Positions 7,379 through 12,473 of a DNA stretch of 12,473 nucleotides are shown in pieces. The notes under the pieces were generated by a model. That model saw only the letters and a program-made list of their open reading frames with translations, was not told the DNA's origin and ran no database searches. A program made the translations under genes and the position numbers. Numbering within the stretch: position 1 is the stretch's first letter; every line of letters begins with the position of its first letter. The stretch spans positions 1 through 12,473 of the forward strand of contig CAJLLB010000054.1 of NCBI GenBank assembly GCA_905207425.1. The letters are read 5' to 3'. The stretch comes from an uncultured Collinsella sp. (GTDB taxonomy: Bacteria; Actinomycetota; Coriobacteriia; Coriobacteriales; Coriobacteriaceae).

Positions 7379-7405
7379 TAACGGAGCACCCAATTGGCTC
7401 CGTTA
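7379..7405. promoter_or_regulatory. Inverted repeat in the alcohol dehydrogenase leader
   Basis: The nine-base arms TAACGGAGC (7379-7387) and GCTCCGTTA (7397-7405) are exact reverse complements around a nine-base loop that itself ends in CAATTG. It lies 41 bases upstream of the ATG of the gene at 6115-7338 and touches TATATA, a possible -10 box on the minus strand. It could be an operator or a leader hairpin. No effector can be named, and it is not a Rex-type site. Confidence 0.5.
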
Positions 7406-7838
7406 GGACCGTTTTGCGCGTTGCCGGCGATGACAATGCGCGATGTCTAAACGTCTCAACGCTCAGACAAACACTATTCTACCGTTCTGGTTGGTCAGTT
7501 ATTCACCTAAAGCCGACAATGATGAAACGTTTTTTCTATCCCTGAAGACCCTTGTGGGGCATTCATACTCCCAAGCTGGGCAAACGTTTTATCAAGGTTG
7601 ACCACATATCCCGGGCAGGACTGTGCCCCTCCAAAATGCGCCCCGTTCGCCGCCAAAAATCGACCGTTTGCGGCACCGTGATACCACTCGGTCGTCCAAG
7701 GTGCCGACATTTGTGCGACATCCGTCTTCGTGGTGCAAAGGTGCAAGTCCAAGTGCGGCACCCCCGGTGTGCCACATGCGGGTAAACTAGAACTTTATAT
7801 AGAAACATTTGAACCCTAACCGCAGCAAAGGAGGCCCC
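7406..7838. other. Long intergenic region without a convincing gene
   Basis: About 430 bases between divergent transcription units. A minus-strand open frame (about 7507-7710 from an ATG) exists, but it has no ribosome site or recognisable motif. A weak hairpin, GCGCGTTG (7416-7423) with CAATGCGC (7434-7441), has one mismatch. TGGTGCAAAG at 7731-7740 is identical to one arm of the REP-like hairpin at 4848-4878 and is followed by GTGCGGCACC (7753-7762), so a decayed copy may sit here. GGGTAAACTAGAAC (7784-7797) includes TAAACT, a plausible -10 box for the operon starting at 7839, without a clear -35. I see no tRNA or known riboswitch. Confidence 0.4.
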
Positions 7839-8915
7839 ATGGCATTCGATCCCATTCAAGAGGATTGCCATCGCCTCGTTCTTGAGGCCTTGCGCCGCGA
7901 CAATATCCCGCTCACCGACGCTGCCGCCGTAGAGCATCTGATGGAACAATTCACCCGCAACCCCGCACCGCTCATCGTGCACGACCGCGACCGCGCCGGG
8001 CACCTCATTGCCAAGGTGGTCGAGGCTGTCGACTACCGCATTCCCTTTATCCCTGACGATACCCAAGCAGAGCAGGAAGAGGCAGCTGCCGAGAACATGC
8101 TCCGCGAGGCAGCCGCGCTCGACCCCACCAACTGGGACGCTCAGCGCATGCTGACCGCCCTCACCGCCAGCTCCAACGAGGAGTACGTACAGTATTTGGT
8201 ATCCAAGCGCGATGAAGTCGAGCACGACCTGGCACTCAAGATCGCCTCGGCGCAGGACCCCTACGAGCGCGAGGCCGCAGGCGACCTGACCCGCCGTCCC
8301 TACCTGCGCTGGCTTGCCGCCCTTGCGTCGCGCGCCCTCATTAGCGGCCGCTATCGCATGTCGCTCGAAGCCGCAAACCGCAGCTTGGACTTTGCACCCA
8401 ACGACCCCGCCGGTGTCCGCCACACCGCGATGCTCGCCATGGCAAAGCTCGAATACCCCGCCGAGGAGCTCAAGCGCTTTCGCTCTGCCCACTCCGTCCC
8501 CTATCTCGCCAACACGCCGCTGCGCCGTCGTCCCAAGGACGCTGAGCGCGACTTGGACCCATGGACGCTCATCGCGCTGATGAGCGCTGCCTGGCGCGAG
8601 CTGGACTACGAGAGCGCCGAGCACTACTTGCGTATCCTTGCGCGCTCGTGTCCGCACGCAGCCGAGGCACTCTACTTCCAAACCGAGTTTCCCGATGGCG
8701 TCTATGCCCGCGTCAACGTGGGTGTGGGCTCCACCGACGAACTTGTCCTTGCGCTGTCCGAGGCGACGCCGGTACTGCAGGAGGGCCTGGGCGCCCCCGA
8801 CAACGCCAGTTTTGCCGCCTGGGTCGCCACCAACGATATCGTGCGCTCCCAAATCGATGAGCGCATACTGCGGGCGGCCGAGCAGGGTTTGCCGTTTAAG
8901 GGAGGAGACCTCTAA
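7839..8915 (+). CDS. Helical-repeat (TPR-like) protein of unknown function, first of pair
   Basis: A soluble, almost all-helical 358-residue protein with no signal peptide or membrane segment. Residues 80-107 (ENMLREAAALDPTNWDAQRML) and 159-204 (around GRYRMSLEAANRSLDFAPNDPAG) read like tetratricopeptide helix pairs, including the LDP/FAPNDP turns seen between TPR units. A second conserved patch is RRRPKDAERDLDPWTLIALMSAAW (229-252). The ATG at 7839 is chosen over an in-frame TTG at 7809 because AAAGGAGG (7828-7835) lies just upstream. The stop overlaps the next start by one base (TAATG), so the two genes are translationally coupled. The downstream protein shares the RYR and RP..DPW patches. 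No known family can be named with confidence; TPR-like scaffolding of a complex is the cautious guess. Linkage to murT-gatD suggests, but does not prove, a cell-wall connection. Confidence 0.85.
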   Translation: MAFDPIQEDCHRLVLEALRRDNIPLTDAAAVEHLMEQFTRNPAPLIVHDRDRAGHLIAKVVEAVDYRIPFIPDDTQAEQEEAAAENMLREAAALDPTNWDAQRMLTALTASSNEEYVQYLVSKRDEVEHDLALKIASAQDPYEREAAGDLTRRPYLRWLAALASRALISGRYRMSLEAANRSLDFAPNDPAGVRHTAMLAMAKLEYPAEELKRFRSAHSVPYLANTPLRRRPKDAERDLDPWTLIALMSAAWRELDYESAEHYLRILARSCPHAAEALYFQTEFPDGVYARVNVGVGSTDELVLALSEATPVLQEGLGAPDNASFAAWVATNDIVRSQIDERILRAAEQGLPFKGGDL

Positions 8916-9958
8916 TGGATCCGAGCGTCTACATCCCCGCCTACCTGGAGCGCGCCTACCTTGCGTCGCACCCCGAACTCACCGATGCAGCACGCAATCT
9001 TGTCCATAACGACGTGAACGTCAACCCTCATAAGTATGCGCAGACCGAGCATGCCCAGGCGCTGCTGTCCTATGCCGGTGTCCACCGCCACCTGCTCGAC
9101 GAGCTCCATCGCATCGAGGACATGGGCAGCGACGAGGAGTTCGAGCAGACGCGCAATCGCCTGTTCGACGACATGCGCGATGAGCTGCTCAAAATTGTCC
9201 GCGTCGATGCACTGGCCGTCGACGCGCAGCTGCTCGCCATCATCCTGGCCGACACGCCCGTTGACGCCTGCCTGGGTGACCTGATGAAGCTCGAGGCGAC
9301 CACGGCCGATTACCTGCAGCAAAGCGTGCCCGGGTTCGACATGGAAGCCCCGCACTACTGGGCCAATAATGTTTTGGCCGACGGTGTCACCGCAGCAGAC
9401 CTTACCGTGAGCGAGCCGGCTCTAATCGGGTGGCTTCACACACTCGAGGCCATCTCGCAGCTGTGCATGGCGAGCGCTCGTTACCGTGCTGCCGCCAACT
9501 ACGCCCGCCGTGTTCTTAAGGCAGAAGGCTATCCCACCCGAGCTGCAGGCACCGTGCTACTCGCCCTCGCTCGCTTGGAAGACGAGGACGGCTTTTTTGC
9601 CCTGGCCCACCAGCTCGAGGAAGAGATCGGGGCTGACGCGCTCGAGAACTCTCCTTGGTATCTGCTCGCCCGCACAATCCTCTTGTTCAAAACGAACAAG
9701 ATGCGTCCGGCGGTGCGTGCGCTGCGTGAGTTCGCTAACCGCTGCGAGGGCGGCGCATTCTTCTTGCTGAACCCCATGTACCAGACGCCGTACCTTCCCT
9801 GCCGGCCCGAGCCGCGCGATCCCTGGGATCTTTCGCATCAGGCCGTTTGGGAAGCGGACGGTATTATCTCGGACACTCCCGACTTTGCTCCCTGGGCCAA
9901 TGCCTGCGAAGACGTGTCGCAGCTTGCCCAGGAGTTTGCGCGCCGCTACGGTTTTTAG
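8915..9958 (+). CDS. Helical-repeat protein of unknown function, second of pair
   Basis: A 347-residue, mostly helical, acidic protein with no signal peptide or membrane segment. Its ATG overlaps the preceding TAA by one base, and GGAGG (8901-8905) serves as ribosome site. The N-terminal 150 residues have no motif I know. Residues 170-222 (SARYRAAANYARRVLKAEGYP to LLALARLED) match the patch at 157-206 of the upstream protein: RYR, then A..R.L, then AG, then LA.A.LE. Residues 289-305 (QTPYLPCRPEPRDPWDL) match its RP..DPW patch. The pair are therefore probably distant paralogues or two halves of a heteromer. A 45-base gap follows before the MurT-GatD gene, so all three probably form one operon. 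Function unknown. Confidence 0.85.
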   Translation: MDPSVYIPAYLERAYLASHPELTDAARNLVHNDVNVNPHKYAQTEHAQALLSYAGVHRHLLDELHRIEDMGSDEEFEQTRNRLFDDMRDELLKIVRVDALAVDAQLLAIILADTPVDACLGDLMKLEATTADYLQQSVPGFDMEAPHYWANNVLADGVTAADLTVSEPALIGWLHTLEAISQLCMASARYRAAANYARRVLKAEGYPTRAAGTVLLALARLEDEDGFFALAHQLEEEIGADALENSPWYLLARTILLFKTNKMRPAVRALREFANRCEGGAFFLLNPMYQTPYLPCRPEPRDPWDLSHQAVWEADGIISDTPDFAPWANACEDVSQLAQEFARRYGF

Positions 9959-10003
9959 TGACGCACTCGACCCGACCATGTCGTTTACGTTAGGAACGGT
10001 TTC

Positions 10004-12181
10004 ATGAACCTCCGCTCATCTCTTGCCTGTACCTCGAGCGATATCGCCCGCTGGGGGCTGCGCTCTGTCCTTAAGCGCCAGGGCGGCGTACTCCCCGGCC
10101 GCATCGCCATGAAGATCGACCCCGAGCTGCTAAGCGACCTCGCCGGCCTTGTCGACCGCAGCGTGGTGATCACCGGCACCAACGGTAAGACCACCACCTC
10201 CAACCTCATCGCCGACGCCGTTGCCGCCAGCAGCGCCACCGTGGTATGCAACCGCGCCGGCAACAACATGGAGCCGGGCGTGGTGGGTGCACTGCTCGAG
10301 GCGCGCAGCGGCCTCAAGCGAGCCGGCGGCGGCAAGCGCGTGGGCGTTTTTGAATGCGATGAGCTCTACACCGTGCGCGTCCTGCCCAAGCTCAAGCCGA
10401 CGTACTTCGTGCTGCTCAACCTGTTCCGCGACCAGCTGGATCGCTATGGCGAGATCGATCACACCCAAGAGGTCATCGCCCACGCGTTGGAACTTTCGCC
10501 GGCAACGACGCTCATCTACAACGCAGACGACCCGCTGTGTGCCGCGATCGCCGCACGCGTTCCCAATGCAAGCATCGCCTTTGGCATCGACGGCGCCACC
10601 AACACCGAGTCCGACCGTATTAGCGACTCACGTTTTTGCTCAAAGTGCAACGCGCCGCTGGAGTATGACTACGTGCAATACGGCCAGCTCGGCGCCTACC
10701 ATTGCCCCTCGTGCGGTTGGGCACGCCCCGCACTGGTCCGCCGCGTAACGAATGTGGAGCTCAGTCGCGATGGCTATGGTTTTGACCTGGTGTTTGGATC
10801 TGATTCCAGTGCGCCAGCCGCGCACATTGCAACGCGCTACAACGGCCTGTACATGGTCTACAACGTTGCCGCCGCATTCTTTGCCGCACATGAGCTAGGC
10901 GTGGATACCGCGCACCTGCAGCCCACGCTCGATGCCTACGTGCCCGCCGGCGGACGCATGGGCCGCTGGGATATTGCCGGTCGCACCGTCGAGGCAAACC
11001 TGGCCAAGAATCCCGTGGGCTTCGATCGACAGATCCAGTCCATTAAGACGGCGGGCGGCAGGCTCTGCGCTTTCTTCCTGAACGACAACGACGCCGACGG
11101 CCACGATGTATCGTGGATCTACGACGTCGACTTTGAGCGCATCGCCGACACGCCGGGTCTTGTCGCCTTTGCCGGAGGCACGCGCGCGCACGACATGCAG
11201 GTGCGCCTCAAGTACGCCGGCATCGATGCCGCGATTATCTCGGACGTCGCGCAGGCAATTGGCGCCGTGGCAGACGAGGCCGCCGATGACACCTTCTACG
11301 CCGTCGCCAACTACACGGCCTTCCCGCCGCTGGTCAAGGAGCTCGACGGGCTGAAAGGCGCCGCCGCCGACGCTGTTGCCGGGCACGCCGTAGCCCGTGC
11401 CGATGGCAACACCATCCCTTCCGCCGTCGCGCCGGTCGAGCTTTCGCGCCCGCTGCGCATCGTCTACCTGTATCCCGATGCCCTTAACCTCTACGGCGAC
11501 GGCGGCAATGTTATCGCGCTCGAGCGCCGCTGCGTCTGGCGCGGCATTCCCGTGCGCGTGGACGAGGTCCGTATGGGCGAAACGCTTGATTTGACCGATG
11601 CCGATATCGTCATGATGGGTGGCGGCTCTGACCGCGACCAGCTAGCCGTGGCACACGAGCTGCTCGCTCAAAAAGACAAGGTCGCGGCCTATGTTGAGGA
11701 CGGCGGCACACTGCTTGCCATCTGTGGCAGCTATCAGCTGCTCGGCCGTTCGTACTACATGGGCGACGATCGCATTGAGGGCCTGGGCGTCATTGCCGCC
11801 GAAACCGTACGTGGCTCCGATCGCCTGATCGGCAACGTCGCCGTCAAGACCGACCTGGCACCCGAACCCTTTGTAGGATTCGAAAACCACGGCGGCCGCA
11901 CCCTGCTCGATGCAGAGGCCACGCCGCTCGGAACGTCTGTCGTCGCGGGCACCGGCAACAACGGCGACGATGGCTTTGAGGGCCTGATCTACAAGGGCGT
12001 CATCGGCACGTACCTGCATGGCCCGGCGCTGCCCAAGAACCCCGAGCTCGCCGACTGGCTGATCGCCCATGCCCTCGAGCACCGTGGCGATGCACAGGCC
12101 GCCGCCCTGCTGCCGCTCAAGCCCCTCGACGACACCTACGAGCACGCCGCCCACGACGCCGCCATGAAGCTCCTCCCCTAA
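10004..12181 (+). CDS. murT-gatD: Fused MurT-GatD lipid II isoglutaminyl synthase
   Basis: A 725-residue protein that joins both subunits of the enzyme amidating the D-Glu of lipid II to D-isoglutamine at the inner membrane face. The MurT part (about 1-450) has the Mur-ligase P-loop GTNGKTTT (58-65), FECDELY, LLNLFRDQLDRYGE, a zinc-ribbon C212xxC215 and C234xxC237, and a DUF1727 region with NPVGF (336-340) and DVSWIYD (368-374). The Asp in this last region completes the GatD triad in known complexes. An Ala-rich linker runs from about 450 to 483. The GatD part (484-725) begins LRIVYLYPDALNLYGDGGN, has nucleophile C574 in LLAICGSYQLLG and H672 in GTYLHGPALPKN. Each part has about the length of the separate Staphylococcus proteins (about 440 and 243), so both are complete. 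ATG at 10004 follows TAGGAA by seven bases. In Staphylococcus and Streptococcus the two are separate genes. Confidence 0.95.
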   Translation: MNLRSSLACTSSDIARWGLRSVLKRQGGVLPGRIAMKIDPELLSDLAGLVDRSVVITGTNGKTTTSNLIADAVAASSATVVCNRAGNNMEPGVVGALLEARSGLKRAGGGKRVGVFECDELYTVRVLPKLKPTYFVLLNLFRDQLDRYGEIDHTQEVIAHALELSPATTLIYNADDPLCAAIAARVPNASIAFGIDGATNTESDRISDSRFCSKCNAPLEYDYVQYGQLGAYHCPSCGWARPALVRRVTNVELSRDGYGFDLVFGSDSSAPAAHIATRYNGLYMVYNVAAAFFAAHELGVDTAHLQPTLDAYVPAGGRMGRWDIAGRTVEANLAKNPVGFDRQIQSIKTAGGRLCAFFLNDNDADGHDVSWIYDVDFERIADTPGLVAFAGGTRAHDMQVRLKYAGIDAAIISDVAQAIGAVADEAADDTFYAVANYTAFPPLVKELDGLKGAAADAVAGHAVARADGNTIPSAVAPVELSRPLRIVYLYPDALNLYGDGGNVIALERRCVWRGIPVRVDEVRMGETLDLTDADIVMMGGGSDRDQLAVAHELLAQKDKVAAYVEDGGTLLAICGSYQLLGRSYYMGDDRIEGLGVIAAETVRGSDRLIGNVAVKTDLAPEPFVGFENHGGRTLLDAEATPLGTSVVAGTGNNGDDGFEGLIYKGVIGTYLHGPALPKNPELADWLIAHALEHRGDAQAAALLPLKPLDDTYEHAAHDAAMKLLP

Positions 12182-12187
12182 CGCCCC

Positions 12188-12224
12188 AACCACCACAAAG
12201 GGGACAGGCACCTTTGTGGTGGTT
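12188..12224 (+). repeat. REP-like hairpin with AAAGGGGACAGG core; possible terminator
   Basis: The 14-base arms AACCACCACAAAGG (12188-12201) and CCTTTGTGGTGGTT (12211-12224) are exact reverse complements around a nine-base loop. The core AAAGGGGACAGG matches that of the hairpin at 4848-4878. It starts seven bases after the murT-gatD stop, and its right arm runs into TTTT, so it may also end the operon's transcript. Confidence 0.75.
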
Positions 12225-12245
12225 TTGACCCATCCCAGCGGTTTG

Positions 12246-12380
12246 TCTCAATCTGTAACATCTAGACCGTTAAAAGTCGTCTTACTGTTACAGAATGAGA
12301 TGTTCGTCCCGACGCCTACCTTTTGTCTCGATCTGTAACAGATAGAGCCAATTTGCCCGCCCAGATGTTACAGATTGAGA
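12246..12380. repeat. Four-site alternating repeat array with exact 40-bp period
   Basis: The 15-mer TCTCAATCTGTAACA occurs at 12246-12260 (plus), 12286-12300 (minus, one mismatch), 12326-12340 (plus, one mismatch) and 12366-12380 (minus). Starts are exactly 40 bases apart and the three spacers are each 25 bases with different sequence. The motif extends weakly to TAGA on its 3' side. Viewed whole, the 55-base halves 12246-12300 and 12326-12380 are inverted copies agreeing at 41 of 55 positions by hand count. It is not a CRISPR because orientation alternates. Function unknown; a mobile palindromic element, a protein-binding array or a structured RNA are all possible. Confidence 0.85.
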
Positions 12381-12408
12381 TATTTGAAAATCGGAATAGA
12401 AGCCTACT

Positions 12409-12420
12409 CCTTTGTGGTGG
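12409..12420 (+). repeat. Second copy of CCTTTGTGGTGG flanking the array
   Basis: CCTTTGTGGTGG here is identical to 12211-12222, the right arm of the hairpin before the array. The two copies bracket the alternating array as direct repeats 198 bases apart. The left arm of the hairpin is absent here. Nothing further is recognisable from 12421 to the window end. Confidence 0.7.
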
Positions 12421-12473
12421 GTTGATTTCCGATCTCAGCCGAACACATTGAGCGGATAGGACGTTCCCGCAGC

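Noticed and set aside
7379..7405. Rex (NADH-sensing repressor) operator
   Set aside because: The arms TAACGGAGC/GCTCCGTTA do not resemble the TTGTGA...TCACAA Rex pattern.
6409..7545. Plus-strand open frame of 378 codons opposite the alcohol dehydrogenase gene
   Set aside because: Shadow frame of a clear enzyme gene; no ribosome site or domain.
7507..7710. Small minus-strand open frame in the long intergenic gap
   Set aside because: No Shine-Dalgarno sequence, no recognisable domain and no neighbour context. Mentioned in the intergenic entry but not called as a gene.
7563..8852. Minus-strand open frame of 429 codons opposite the first helical-repeat gene
   Set aside because: The plus-strand gene has a strong ribosome site and coupled start/stop; the antisense frame is Gly/Val/Leu-rich without motifs.
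12246..12380. CRISPR array
   Set aside because: Repeats are only 15 bp, alternate in orientation and number four; no cas genes are in the window.
12246..12380. Integron attC sites or replication iterons
   Set aside because: No integrase, core attC sequences or replication gene are present, and iterons are normally direct repeats.

Overview
The window looks like a chromosomal segment from a high-GC gut actinobacterium of the class Coriobacteriia, most likely Collinsella or a close relative. This rests on the GC-rich coding style, the set of anaerobic oxidoreductases (two glycerol-dehydrogenase-type enzymes, one iron-type alcohol dehydrogenase, one multi-cluster ferredoxin-type protein), a Gram-positive MurT/GatD lipid II amidation system and the style of the intergenic repeats. 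The genus is a judgement from gene content, not a search result.

Layout. Positions 1-749 hold a small XRE-type regulator (minus strand) divergent from a small unrecognised gene (plus strand). A perfect 24-bp palindrome that contains a -10-like box on both strands lies between them. Positions 759-7338 are six minus-strand genes. In transcription order they are an iron-type alcohol dehydrogenase, a canonical glycerol dehydrogenase, a divergent glycerol dehydrogenase paralogue, a polyferredoxin-like Fe-S protein, the ATPase YchF, and a three-helix DUF1648-type membrane protein. The first two each end in a strong intrinsic terminator. A 500-bp gap with no convincing gene (7339-7838) separates this block from a plus-strand operon at 7839-12181. 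That operon has two helical-repeat proteins that share motifs, followed by one long protein in which MurT (Mur-ligase-like) and GatD (glutamine amidotransferase) are fused. The last 290 bp are repeat DNA.

Functional reading. The dehydrogenases and Fe-S protein fit fermentative disposal of glycerol or alcohol and electron transfer, but only the canonical glycerol dehydrogenase can be named with confidence. The fused MurT-GatD should amidate D-glutamate to D-isoglutamine on lipid II. Its two upstream neighbours have no known function and may act in the cell envelope by association only.

Most unusual signals. (1) After murT-gatD, four copies of a 15-bp motif start exactly 40 bp apart in strictly alternating orientation, with three different 25-bp spacers. 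The whole is also a 135-bp imperfect palindrome, flanked by 12-bp direct repeats. (2) A hairpin family built on AAAGGGG(A/T)CAGG occurs twice with different but still self-complementary stems, which suggests REP-like dispersed elements. (3) The MurT-GatD fusion. (4) The symmetric divergent promoter-operator at 313-336.
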